This document shows positions 11,563-19,775 of a stretch of DNA of 64,000 bases, piece by piece. Each line of letters starts with the position of its first letter. Positions within the stretch are counted from its first letter, which is position 1. The stretch comes from Hyphomicrobium sp. NDB2Meth4. GTDB lineage: Bacteria > Pseudomonadota > Alphaproteobacteria > Rhizobiales > Hyphomicrobiaceae. Made by a program: the position numbers and the translations under genes. Location of the stretch: positions 124,001 to 188,000 of the forward strand of contig NZ_FPEJ01000003.1 of assembly GCF_900117445.1 (NCBI RefSeq). Reading direction: 5' to 3'. The notes below the pieces were generated by a model. The model had not been told where the DNA came from. It ran no database searches and saw only the letters and a program-made list of their open reading frames with translations.

Positions 11563-11595
11563 GAGGCCGCCCAAAAGGCGGCCTCTTTGTTTTTT
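11563..11595 (+). terminator. rho-independent terminator after the mini-ORF
   Basis: There is a nine-base perfect stem GAGGCCGCC / GGCGGCCTC with loop CAAAA, followed by TTTGTTTTTT. This is the clearest intrinsic terminator in the window. It closes the 25-codon ORF transcript before the ene-reductase gene, or it could act as an attenuator if transcription normally reads on. Confidence 0.9.
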
Positions 11596-11646
11596 CGGGT
11601 CCCACCAATGCGCCACGCGTCCCTTGCCGGAGCGAGGCCCGCCTCC

Positions 11647-11668
11647 TAGATAGTTCGACGACTATCTA
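11647..11668. promoter_or_regulatory. palindromic operator upstream of the ene-reductase gene
   Basis: The perfect eight-base arms TAGATAGT and ACTATCTA are separated by TCGACG. The site ends two bases before the AGGAG ribosome-binding site of the gene at 11683. Such sites are typical for TetR- or MarR-type repressors that control old-yellow-enzyme genes (as NemR does for nemA in E. coli, with a different sequence). No regulator gene lies next to it. Confidence 0.65.
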
Positions 11669-11682
11669 AAGGAGATCTCGAT

Positions 11683-12789
11683 ATGTCGAATGCGAGCGCT
11701 GCCGCGGCGGCGAGAACTGATCTTTTCGATCCCGTCCAACTCGGCCCCTACACCCTCGCGAACCGCATCGTGATGGCCCCCCTCACCCGATCACGCGCTG
11801 ACGACGCCGGTGTTCCGGGCGAGCTTCAGGCCAAATACTACACGCAGCGTTCCTCTGCCGGGCTGATCATCTCCGAGGCTACGAACATCTCGCCCCAAGG
11901 CAAGGGCTACATCCGCACGCCTGGCATCTGGTCTCCGGAACAGGTCGCCGGCTGGAAGCTGACGACCAAGGCCGTGCATGACAATGGCGGTCGCATCTTC
12001 CTGCAGCTCTGGCACGTCGGACGCATCTCCCACCCTGACCTCCAGCCCGGCGGCGTTTTGCCCGTCGCCCCCAGCGCCGTGCCGGCAGAGAACCAGCAGG
12101 CCTATACGTACGAGGGCTTCAAGCCGCTAGTCACCCCGCGCGCGCTCGAGACAGCCGAGATCCCCGGCATCATCGCCGACTACGCTCGTGGAGCAAAGAA
12201 CGCGCTCGATGCCGGCTTCGATGGCGTCGAGATCCATTCTGCCAATGGCTACCTGCTGCAGCAGTTCCTGTCCGACAAGACCAACAAGCGCGATGATCGC
12301 TACGGCGGCTCGATCGAGAACCGCACCCGCATCGTCGTCGAGGTTGTCGACGCAGTGACCAAGGTTTGCGGCAGCGACCGCGTCGGCATCCGGCTCTCGC
12401 CGCTCACGACATTCGGCGACATCGGTGATTCAAACCCCGAGCCGCTCTATCTGTCGCTCATCGAGCAGATCAACCCCTATAAGCTGGCCTACCTTCACGT
12501 CATTGAAGGAGAAACCCGCGGCAACCGCAATCCTGCGGGCGGGTTCGACCTGCAGAAGCTCCACCGCGCCTTCAACGGCCTCTATATGGTCAACAACAAC
12601 TACACGCTGGAGCTCGCCATCGAGGCGCGCGAGAAAAAACTCGCCGACCTTATCGCTTTCGGCCGCCCGTTCATCTCCAATCCCGATCTGGTGGAACGTC
12701 TCCGCAACGGCGCACCGCTCACCCCGGCCGATCCCGACACCTTCTACGCGGGCGAGGAGCACGGCTACACCGATTACCCCTCGCTCTAG
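11683..12789 (+). CDS. old yellow enzyme family alkene reductase
   Basis: The protein is 368 aa, full length for the NemA/OYE class of FMN-dependent flavoproteins that reduce activated C=C bonds and nitro-esters with NAD(P)H. FDPVQLGPYTLANRIVMAPLTRSRA opens the TIM barrel. LWHVGRISHP, the substrate-binding pair in HSANGYLLQQFLS (His and Asn), DRYGGSIENRTR and the C-terminal FGRPFISNPDLVERL are all present. It is preceded by AGGAG and a palindromic operator. Induction by electrophiles is likely but inferred. Confidence 0.95.
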   Translation: MSNASAAAAARTDLFDPVQLGPYTLANRIVMAPLTRSRADDAGVPGELQAKYYTQRSSAGLIISEATNISPQGKGYIRTPGIWSPEQVAGWKLTTKAVHDNGGRIFLQLWHVGRISHPDLQPGGVLPVAPSAVPAENQQAYTYEGFKPLVTPRALETAEIPGIIADYARGAKNALDAGFDGVEIHSANGYLLQQFLSDKTNKRDDRYGGSIENRTRIVVEVVDAVTKVCGSDRVGIRLSPLTTFGDIGDSNPEPLYLSLIEQINPYKLAYLHVIEGETRGNRNPAGGFDLQKLHRAFNGLYMVNNNYTLELAIEAREKKLADLIAFGRPFISNPDLVERLRNGAPLTPADPDTFYAGEEHGYTDYPSL

Positions 12790-12808
12790 CCCCAACCAAG
12801 AAACAGGA

Positions 12809-12837
12809 GGCGCAGCGTGCCCACCAGCCGCTGCGCC
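12809..12837. terminator. hairpin after the ene-reductase gene
   Basis: GGCGCAGCG pairs with CGCTGCGCC over an 11-base loop, followed on the plus strand by TTGTT. It lies between the plus-strand reductase and the opposing membrane-protein gene and may serve both. Confidence 0.6.
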
Positions 12838-12853
12838 TTGTTATCGCGCGCCA

Positions 12854-13552
12854 TCAACGGCGGCGATTGAAGCCCCAGTAGTCGAGGAACATGCTGATCG
12901 AGATTACGAGGAACGCCGCCGCGTAACCCGCCTCGTGATATTCGCGTATCGGCTTGCCGTAAGGGGAATCCAGCGGCGGATAAGCCACGACCAGCACCCG
13001 ATAGGCGATGAACACCATGACGAACAGACCGGCAGCCGCCAACGGAGGCACCGGCATTCCGAACCAGGCGATCGTGCGCCGCCCCCACGGCCAGTAGCGG
13101 TCGGCGAGCGGAACCAGCACGCCATAGCCAAGCGCAATCACCGTCAGAATGCGCAGCGTTCCGAACTGAGCGTTGTCGAGCAGATTGTGCAGGTTCGTCT
13201 CGTGGTGCCCGTTGACCTCTTTCCAGGCTTCCGGCGTCCCCCAACCGAACACGCGCTGCCCCCAGCTCACCTCTTCGCCGAAGCACACAACGAAGAAGAT
13301 CGCCAACAGCAGTAGCCACAAATTGCCGACGGTCTCCCGGCCGAAGAACGTCGCCGGCTGCGTACGCGAGGCGACGTACGCGCCGAGTACCAGCAGGCTA
13401 GCCGCCAGATAGAACGCTGCGGTCGCATTCTCCGCGAAGTGATCTTCAAGACCGCTCTCGGCGAGCAGCGCGCGATCGGCAAACCACAGCACGATTGCCG
13501 TCAGCCCCGCAAACACATACGCGCCGATAAATAGTCCCCTGGTGCTGCCCAT
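12854..13552 (-). CDS. polytopic membrane protein with EExSWGQRxFGW motif (paralogue A)
   Basis: The protein is 232 aa with about six predicted membrane helices. The central region reads FGEEVSWGQRVFGWGTPEAW, then NGHHETNLHNLL, a polar, highly specific stretch between helices. The next gene upstream on the same strand encodes a protein with the same signature. Acidic pairs and a His next to a membrane recall membrane-embedded hydrolases or metal sites, but I cannot name a function. The start ATG at 13552 gives a clean N-terminal helix. Confidence 0.75.
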   Translation of the reverse strand: MGSTRGLFIGAYVFAGLTAIVLWFADRALLAESGLEDHFAENATAAFYLAASLLVLGAYVASRTQPATFFGRETVGNLWLLLLAIFFVVCFGEEVSWGQRVFGWGTPEAWKEVNGHHETNLHNLLDNAQFGTLRILTVIALGYGVLVPLADRYWPWGRRTIAWFGMPVPPLAAAGLFVMVFIAYRVLVVAYPPLDSPYGKPIREYHEAGYAAAFLVISISMFLDYWGFNRRR

Positions 13553-13739
13553 CTGTTTCCCCGGTCTGTTTTTCTGCGTCCTCTTGCGTCCGCCCGCCGG
13601 CTCTAGGCGATGAGCAGTGCTGCAGGAGCTGCATTGTGAACATGTGCGCTCACCGCAACACAGCGGCTCGCTCAGGCCACCACCTGGTCAGCGAGCGTTG
13701 GATCGTTCAATCGCTGCGCGATATCCGATGCCGGCGGCC

Positions 13740-14657
13740 CTATGCCCCGCGCGCTTCTCCCGTCTGCCGAGCCAACTGCAGCCCGTACAGCATCAAGAAA
13801 AGCGCTGTGCTGTTTTCAAACACTTCGCCGAACCACCCGTAGCTTGCGAATACAGCCACCCCCGCCGTCAAAGGCAGCAGATTGGCTCCCGGGGCAAATT
13901 TCAGCATCCGCCAGTTACTGGTCGCGCGAATGAAGATGATGACGCAGCACGTAACGAACACCGCAGCCGATCCCAGCCACTCGATGACATCGAGCTCCGA
14001 ATAGCTCAAAAAGTTGTGCAGGTTGGATTCGTGCTGGATGTTCGCCGCCATAGCCTCCGGCGTGGCCCATCCGAAAATTCTCTGTCCGTAGCTAATTTCT
14101 TCCAGGCCCAGAAATAGCGAAAGCGTAAAACCCAGCAGCATGAATGCAACGGGAATGACCATCCTATCGGATTGAACAAGATAGCGGCGCAAAGCCACGA
14201 GGTAAGCCGCCACACCCGTGAAGCACAACGCCGCCGTCAGATATTCCGGGGGGCCATCCTCGGCAAATATCGTTTCGTACACCGGCCTACCAAGTACGGC
14301 ATAGACGTATGTAGCCGCCAACACTGCCACGAAGACAACGCTCAGACCGACGATAATTCGCGATCTGCGGTCAGCAAGCACCTGCGCTTCCAGCGTCGTG
14401 TCGCTGCGCGCCATCAACGCCGAGCGCAGGACCCCGGTCCCGATCAGCACCGTCGCAATGCTGATCAGCGGCCGCGCGAACAGGTACGGTTTGCTGATGT
14501 GTCCGTCGGCATCGAGCTGCGTGAGAAGCGGCACCGCATAACTGACGAATGGAGCGCAAGCGATAAGTACGAGCCCAGCGATCACCATAACCGCGGAGAC
14601 AATATGACTCTGCCCCTGCTTCCGGCTAAGGAAGCAGGCCGAATTACCTACGGACAT
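13740..14657 (-). CDS. polytopic membrane protein with EExSYGQRxFGW motif (paralogue B)
   Basis: The protein is 305 aa with about eight membrane helices. It carries LGLEEISYGQRIFGWATPEA followed by NIQHESNLHNFLSYSELD, the same signature as its neighbour 190 bases downstream. The N-terminal 70 residues have an extra helix and a basic start. The pair looks like an old duplication in which the central motif stayed and the rest diverged. Function is unknown. Start choice: ATG 14657 gives a short polar leader, and a later start is possible. Confidence 0.72.
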   Translation of the reverse strand: MSVGNSACFLSRKQGQSHIVSAVMVIAGLVLIACAPFVSYAVPLLTQLDADGHISKPYLFARPLISIATVLIGTGVLRSALMARSDTTLEAQVLADRRSRIIVGLSVVFVAVLAATYVYAVLGRPVYETIFAEDGPPEYLTAALCFTGVAAYLVALRRYLVQSDRMVIPVAFMLLGFTLSLFLGLEEISYGQRIFGWATPEAMAANIQHESNLHNFLSYSELDVIEWLGSAAVFVTCCVIIFIRATSNWRMLKFAPGANLLPLTAGVAVFASYGWFGEVFENSTALFLMLYGLQLARQTGEARGA

Positions 14658-15055
14658 TTGGAAGTGCCTTTAACCCGTCAGCGCGAGCGCCCCACTAGCC
14701 CCGCGGAAATGAAATCTGCAGATCGAAGTAGATGGCGCAGGCAATAAGAAAAGCAGTACCGGCAATGAACGCTGCCGCGTGAATTCGCGACATAGCTTTC
14801 ATATAAAGGTCCCCCCGTTTCAAAGTCGTCACAAAAAGTACACTATCGACGCAGGCAAAGTGAGCAACGGGCCCGCCCAGAACAGACGGGCAATCAACGT
14901 CAATTCATCCCCGGGTGTGACAGTTCCGTGACACGCAAGCGGGAAACATTCCCGAAATCACCCGGGAATGCGATTGGGAATTTCTCCCCTATCTCGCAGA
15001 AAGCCGCCGAATTGACCTATGAGTAGGCGCCAATTTCGCACCCCACTGGAAACGC
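14658..15055. other. intergenic region with short repeats
   Basis: It contains a candidate 35-codon minus-strand membrane ORF (listed next), a direct repeat GTGACA-N5-GTGACA (11-base period, 14917-14933) and the inverted repeat GGGAA-ACA-TTCCC at 14941-14953. The latter two may be regulator sites for the divergently placed genes. Nothing else is recognised. Confidence 0.4.
14695..14802 (-). CDS. possible 35-aa single-helix membrane peptide
   Basis: This short frame starts at ATG 14802 after a G-rich stretch (CGGGGGGACC). The peptide begins with MKAMSRIH, has a hydrophobic core AAAFIAGTAFLIACAIYF and ends with FPRG before TAG. One basic N-terminus plus one helix is the usual build of small membrane proteins. 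It lies upstream of the two polytopic paralogues on the same strand. Evidence is only composition and placement. Confidence 0.35.
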   Translation of the reverse strand: MKAMSRIHAAAFIAGTAFLIACAIYFDLQISFPRG

Positions 15056-16168
15056 ATGAGCGACATTGAAACCATTGTAGTCGGAGCCGGAGTCGTCGGC
15101 CTCGCCATCGCCCGCGCACTGTCTGCCAAAGGCCAGCAGGTCATCGTCCTGGAACGGCATGCGCGCGTCGGCTCTGAGACGAGTTCGCGCAATTCCGAGG
15201 TCATCCACGCTGGCCTCTACTATCCAACCGGCAGCATGCGCGCGCGCCTTTGCGTCGCCGGCAAGGAAGCTCTCTATCGCTTTTGCGCCGAGAACGGTGT
15301 CACCCACACTCGTGTGGGAAAGCTTCTCGTCGCAACATCCGAAGCTGAGTTGCCGAAGCTGGAAGCCATCGCCGCCAACGCCGCGGCCAACGGCGTCACC
15401 GACCTGCGCCGCCTAACCGGCGAGGAGGCGAAGGCCATGGAGCCCGAGCTTGAATGCATTGCCGCCTACCTCTCGCCCTCTACTGGCATCATCGACAGCC
15501 ACGACCTGATGCAAGCGCTCAGCGGCCACATCAGCACCAACGGCGGAGAGATCGTCCTCAACGCGTCGGTGGATGATATCGCAGGGCGCGAAGATGGCTT
15601 TCTCCTGCACGTGCTGAGCGGCGGCGAGATCAGCACCCTGTCGTGCCGCAACCTCATACTGGCAGGCGGATTGGGCGCCACCCGGCTCGGCCGCATGCTC
15701 TCGTACGGCAACGACTACATCGTCCCTGAGACGTATCCCGCTCGTGGCCATTATTTTGCCCTCAGCGGCAAGGCCCCCTTCCAGCGGCTCATCTATCCGA
15801 TGCCGGTAGGCGCGTGGCTCGGCATCCATCTCACCATCGACACGGGGGGCCGCACACGTTTCGGCCCCGACATCGAATGGTGCAACGAGGTCGACTACAA
15901 ATTCGTCGAGGATGAAGGCCGCCGGCGCGCCACCTTCGAGCGCGAGGTACGCCGCTATTGGCCAGGCCTGCCCGCAGGCGCCCTGCAGCCCGACACCGTC
16001 GGCATCCGCCCCAAGCTTTACCGTGAGGGTGAACCGGCCGCCGACTTCGCCATCCACACCGCGCAAGACCACGGCATCCCGCGTCTCGTCGCCCTCTACG
16101 GCATCGAGAGCCCGGGTCTGACGTCGTCACTGGCTATTGCAGACTACGTCGCCGAGCGTCTGGAGTAG
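15056..16168 (+). CDS. FAD-dependent oxidoreductase, L-2-hydroxyglutarate oxidase-like
   Basis: The protein is 370 aa of the DAO fold. The FAD-binding motif IVVGAGVVGLAIARAL lies near the N-terminus (residues 7-22), with ERHARVGSETSSRNSEVIHAGLYYP as in the L2HGDH/LhgO family, and GIIDSHDLMQAL, ARGHYF and a C-terminal GIESPGLTSSLAIADYVA that closes the FAD site. The likely reaction is oxidation of L-2-hydroxyglutarate or a similar 2-hydroxy acid. The end overlaps the convergent GT25 gene by 35 bases. Confidence 0.88.
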   Translation: MSDIETIVVGAGVVGLAIARALSAKGQQVIVLERHARVGSETSSRNSEVIHAGLYYPTGSMRARLCVAGKEALYRFCAENGVTHTRVGKLLVATSEAELPKLEAIAANAAANGVTDLRRLTGEEAKAMEPELECIAAYLSPSTGIIDSHDLMQALSGHISTNGGEIVLNASVDDIAGREDGFLLHVLSGGEISTLSCRNLILAGGLGATRLGRMLSYGNDYIVPETYPARGHYFALSGKAPFQRLIYPMPVGAWLGIHLTIDTGGRTRFGPDIEWCNEVDYKFVEDEGRRRATFEREVRRYWPGLPAGALQPDTVGIRPKLYREGEPAADFAIHTAQDHGIPRLVALYGIESPGLTSSLAIADYVAERLE

Positions 16169-16898
16169 CCCCCGCCCGTCCTTCGCGGAACTCCTCGAAG
16201 TAGGCGCGCAGCAGGTTTATCGGGCCGAGCTTCCACACTCCAGCAGTCCGGCCCACGAGATACCCGACGGGATTGGCGCGCCAGTAGAACCTTTGGGTCT
16301 TCGACTTGGGGATCGACGACTCGAACCTGTTCGCCTGCCAGGCAGGAGCCGGATAGACGCCATACCCCTCGAGCCCCATCTCCCACCCATACCGGATGTC
16401 GACATCCACCGGCCGCGTGCGCTTTCTCTCTGCCAGCAGCTTGCGGCAGCCAGACGCACTGATCGCGTAAGCGGCCGTCGTCTTCGGAAAGTGCAGGTAT
16501 CGCACCAGGCTATGCGTGCCGTCGCCAAGGGGAGCCAGCCGGCAATGCGGATGCTGCTTGGCTCCCGATAGGCTGAGGATGTCCCACTCCCCCCTGATCT
16601 TCGCAATCGCCTCTTCCGTGATCAGTCGAACATCGCCGTCGAGATCGACGTCATCTTCGAGAACGATCGCATACGGGATACCCCGAGCGAGGATCGTTTC
16701 AGCGGCGACGAGATGGCTTGCGTAACAGCCGAGCTCGCCGGGAAGCAGATCGCCCGACTTGGCGAAGTTACCCGCGAGATGCTCGGGAATTGCGGTGCCA
16801 CGCACCGCCTCGATGCGCTCGAACTTACCACCGAGCTGCTGGCTCATATAAGCCAACCGATCGGTCGCCGAGGCGAGGTTGATTACAAAGACATGCAT
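16134..16898 (-). CDS. glycosyltransferase family 25 (LPS-type)
   Basis: The protein is 254 aa. The family-25 start MHVFVINLASATDRLAYM, GELGCYASHLVAAETIL and the acidic metal/nucleotide motif in AIVLEDDVDLDGD (about residues 75-87) are clear, as is a later AYAISASGCRKLL. GT25 enzymes add galactose or related sugars to lipooligosaccharide. It is the first of the surface-carbohydrate genes of the window and overlaps the end of the opposing oxidoreductase gene. Confidence 0.88.
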   Translation of the reverse strand: MHVFVINLASATDRLAYMSQQLGGKFERIEAVRGTAIPEHLAGNFAKSGDLLPGELGCYASHLVAAETILARGIPYAIVLEDDVDLDGDVRLITEEAIAKIRGEWDILSLSGAKQHPHCRLAPLGDGTHSLVRYLHFPKTTAAYAISASGCRKLLAERKRTRPVDVDIRYGWEMGLEGYGVYPAPAWQANRFESSIPKSKTQRFYWRANPVGYLVGRTAGVWKLGPINLLRAYFEEFREGRAGATPDARRRSLQ

Positions 16899-17304
16899 GA
16901 CAACCCGAAGCTAGAAACGAGCCGGGACGCGACCCGACATCGATAGGCCATCTAGAAAACGGCGCGACCTTCGGTATGGCCACGCCCATGCGCCAAAGGG
17001 GATAGGCGCCGCTCGAAAACTTCGCAACCCAAACATTTTATCAATTAATCTCAGACGCGGAACGAGCGTAACAGTAGCATCGGACGAACCTCAACACCCG
17101 ATTGTCACAGCAATAACTTATGCGACTTTTCGTCTGCGCACCGGCTTAGTAGAGCCTCACCTACAATTGTTATGCACAAAAATCACAAGCCACATAACGA
17201 TGGCGAGAAGCGCTGAAAACCAGTAGCCGCTGAGTTTATCCGCGCTAGCGTGCAAGGAGTCGCCTGAAGGCTCTCGTTTTACATAGCATGGGGGAAAGAC
17301 CGAG
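16899..17304. other. AT-richer intergenic region
   Basis: About 400 bases between divergent genes, visibly lower in GC than its flanks (for example 17030-17210). It presumably holds the promoters of the GT25 gene and the ligase gene. I see no RNA gene or clear repeat. Confidence 0.4.
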
Positions 17305-18519
17305 TTGGCCGGTAAGATAATACTTCACCCGAACCCTGCTGTGCCTCTGCAAGGGGACGCAAGAAATGCCGCCTATGCGCTCCTTTCTGCGCTGCTCGTC
17401 TCTCTCTTCTTCGTCAATGGCGCAGCCTCGAATGCGATAGCGATCATCGCGTTCGTCGCCGCCTGGGTACTCATCGTGCGCGATCACCGCGCCGGCTCCC
17501 TGACCATGCCGCCGCTCAATCCGGTGCTGCTCGTCTTCGCGATTATCATCAGCCTACGCATTCTGCTGCCACCCTATGGAGTGACGGGCGCGCCGCCGGG
17601 CGCTGCGATCACACGAATACTGCTACTCGTCGGCCTCTATGGCCTGACTCTCTACGTCTACACCCGCCTGCCCTTCAGCCACATACTCTGGATGATCGTA
17701 AGCGCGGCCGCGCTCTGCGCATTGGCGGCGATCTTCGCGCATATGGTGATCGGCCACGAGTCGCGCCTGGAGTTTTTCGGTCGGGCTTCGCACGCGATTG
17801 CGGGCGCCGGCGCGATTGCGACCGGCGTCACCGCCGCCGCCGCGCTTTTGTTCGCTGCTCCAAGTCAGGATCGCACGAAATGGGGCATACTCTCCCTGCT
17901 GGGATCCATGGCACTGCTCGTGGCCGCCCTTTATTTCACGGGCAGCCGCGGCCCCATCCTCGCGCTGTCGGTCGCCCTGATCGCCACGCCGCTTGCTCTT
18001 CGCTGCAGGCTACCTTGGCTGCTTATCGCGCTTGCATTCGGTGCTTGGTGTCTTGTCAGCAGCTTCGTCCTGCTCGAGGTGCCGATAAAGGAAGCGCTTT
18101 GTCCTTACGTCGATCTCGCGTGCCGTCCCTCCAAACGTAATGACGTCTGGCAGGCCACCGCCCAATTGATCGCCCAGCACCCCCTTTGGGGCAGCGGATA
18201 TGCATTCCGCTTCACGCAGGGCGTCACCCATGCCCACAACGCGTACTTGGGGATGGCGCTGCACTACGGCGTGCCGTTGCTGCTGCTCTTCATCGCGCTG
18301 ATGGCGACCGCGCTCTATCAAGCTGCCCAAATCGCGTCCGCGCAGACCAAATTCTTCGTCGCCTCTACCCTCGTATTCGCCAACGGCTACATGGGATCTG
18401 ATCTCAGTGATCCCATGCGGTTCTTCAATACACACTATCTGTTCCTCTGGTTTCCCCTCTTTGTGGCACTTCTGAGCGTCAAGTCCGACAACGGGGTCGC
18501 ACCAACGCCCCGGGAATGA
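17305..18519 (+). CDS. O-antigen ligase/polymerase-like membrane protein
   Basis: The protein is 404 aa with about ten membrane helices. A conserved periplasmic-loop region reads LYFTGSRGPILALSVAL, and later HPLWGSGYAFRFTQGVTHAHNAYLGMALHYG; this H-N-x-Y-L arrangement is the Wzy_C/WaaL ligase signature. It probably joins or polymerises surface polysaccharide in the inner membrane. I accept the TTG at 17305 because GGGGGAAAG ends six bases upstream and the nearby ATG at 17288 is out of frame. It stands 72 bases before a GT4 gene. Confidence 0.85.
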   Translation: MAGKIILHPNPAVPLQGDARNAAYALLSALLVSLFFVNGAASNAIAIIAFVAAWVLIVRDHRAGSLTMPPLNPVLLVFAIIISLRILLPPYGVTGAPPGAAITRILLLVGLYGLTLYVYTRLPFSHILWMIVSAAALCALAAIFAHMVIGHESRLEFFGRASHAIAGAGAIATGVTAAAALLFAAPSQDRTKWGILSLLGSMALLVAALYFTGSRGPILALSVALIATPLALRCRLPWLLIALAFGAWCLVSSFVLLEVPIKEALCPYVDLACRPSKRNDVWQATAQLIAQHPLWGSGYAFRFTQGVTHAHNAYLGMALHYGVPLLLLFIALMATALYQAAQIASAQTKFFVASTLVFANGYMGSDLSDPMRFFNTHYLFLWFPLFVALLSVKSDNGVAPTPRE

Positions 18520-18591
18520 TACCGGGACATCAGAATTGCTACCGACCGCGACACCAGTTCGAACATCGACGCCAATCCGAGCCCTGAGCCT

Positions 18592-19725
18592 ATGACGCCG
18601 CCCCGCCTCGTCTACCTCGTCAACGAAGATTCCTATTTCGTCGGCCATCGGCTCACCATGGCACGCGCGGCGCTGAAGGCTGGCTACGACGTCCACGTCG
18701 CCACCCGTCTGGGAAAGTACCGCGATGCCATTGTCGCCGAAGGCTTCAAGGTGCACCCGATCGACATCCACCGCGGCAGCGTCAATCCGCTCAAATTCGT
18801 GAGCGCCACACGCGCCGTGCGCAAGCTCTACCGGGCTCTCAATCCGACGATCGTGCATCACGTCACGCTGCAGGCGACGATGGTAGGCGCCCTTGCAGCG
18901 CGAAATCTCCCCGTAAGTCAGGTCAACACCGTGACCGGCCTCGGCACCGTCTTTACAGCCAAGAGCGCCAAGACGCTCGTGACACGCGCAGGCGTCGGCC
19001 TGCTCATCGGACCGCTCCTCAACAATCCGCGCTCGATCGTCACCGTGGAGAACCCTGACGACAAGAATGTGCTCGCATCGCTATCGGTTGAAAGCGATCG
19101 CATCCACGTCCTGCCCGGCTCAGGCATTGATATCGCGCGCTTCTCCGTGCTGCCAGAACCTCCACCGCCTGTCACGGTGGCCTTCGCGGGCCGCATGCTG
19201 ATCGACAAAGGCGTACGCACGCTCGTCGCCGCCTATCAAATCGTGCAGCAACAGGGTCATCCCGTTAGGCTCGTTCTTGCCGGAGTGCCCGATCCAGCCA
19301 ATGACAATTCCATCCCCACAAGCGAGCTGGAAGAGTGGGCACAGCGCCCAGGCATCACTTGGCTGGGTCAAGTCGCCGACATTCGCGACGTATGGCGCAA
19401 TGCGCACATCGCTGTCCTCGCCTCGCTTGGCGAGGGACTGCCTATGAGCCTCGTCGAAGCGGCCGCCTGCGGACGGGCTTTGATCGCCACCGACGTTCCT
19501 GGTTCGCGCGCCGTCGCTCGCACTGGACGGAACGGCATCCTCGTGCCGACGAACGATCCCCAAAAGCTCGCCGAAGCCATCATCAAGCTTGCGAGCGATG
19601 CTGACATGCGCCGTAGATATGCCGAAGCCAGCCGTTCACTCGTCGAGACGGAATACAGCTCGGCCCATGTCGAAAGCGAGGTTATGCGCGTCTATGAGCT
19701 CGCACGCCGCACCGCGCCGGCCTGA
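18592..19725 (+). CDS. glycosyltransferase family 4
   Basis: The protein is 377 aa with a GT-B fold. The N-terminal acceptor domain starts RLVYLVNEDSYFVGHRLTMARAA. The donor domain carries VTVAFAGRMLIDKGVRTLV, ITWLGQVADIRDVWRNAHIAVL and the EX7E motif EGLPMSLVE (residues about 282-290), then GRNGILVPTNDPQKLAEAI. It probably extends an undecaprenyl-linked glycan on the cytoplasmic face. It likely forms a unit with the upstream ligase-like gene. Confidence 0.92.
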   Translation: MTPPRLVYLVNEDSYFVGHRLTMARAALKAGYDVHVATRLGKYRDAIVAEGFKVHPIDIHRGSVNPLKFVSATRAVRKLYRALNPTIVHHVTLQATMVGALAARNLPVSQVNTVTGLGTVFTAKSAKTLVTRAGVGLLIGPLLNNPRSIVTVENPDDKNVLASLSVESDRIHVLPGSGIDIARFSVLPEPPPPVTVAFAGRMLIDKGVRTLVAAYQIVQQQGHPVRLVLAGVPDPANDNSIPTSELEEWAQRPGITWLGQVADIRDVWRNAHIAVLASLGEGLPMSLVEAAACGRALIATDVPGSRAVARTGRNGILVPTNDPQKLAEAIIKLASDADMRRRYAEASRSLVETEYSSAHVESEVMRVYELARRTAPA

Positions 19726-19775
19726 GCACTATCTGCGGCAACGCTTGCCGGATATAGCGCCAACTCGGCTGTGGC

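Larger units (their letters stand above)
11110..11682. other. long intergenic region with a mini-gene and an operator
   Basis: About 570 bases separate the sulfotransferase and the ene-reductase. The part 11110-11400 shows nothing I can name. The rest holds the 25-codon ORF with its extended Shine-Dalgarno sequence, a strong terminator and a palindromic operator, each listed separately. Confidence 0.6.
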
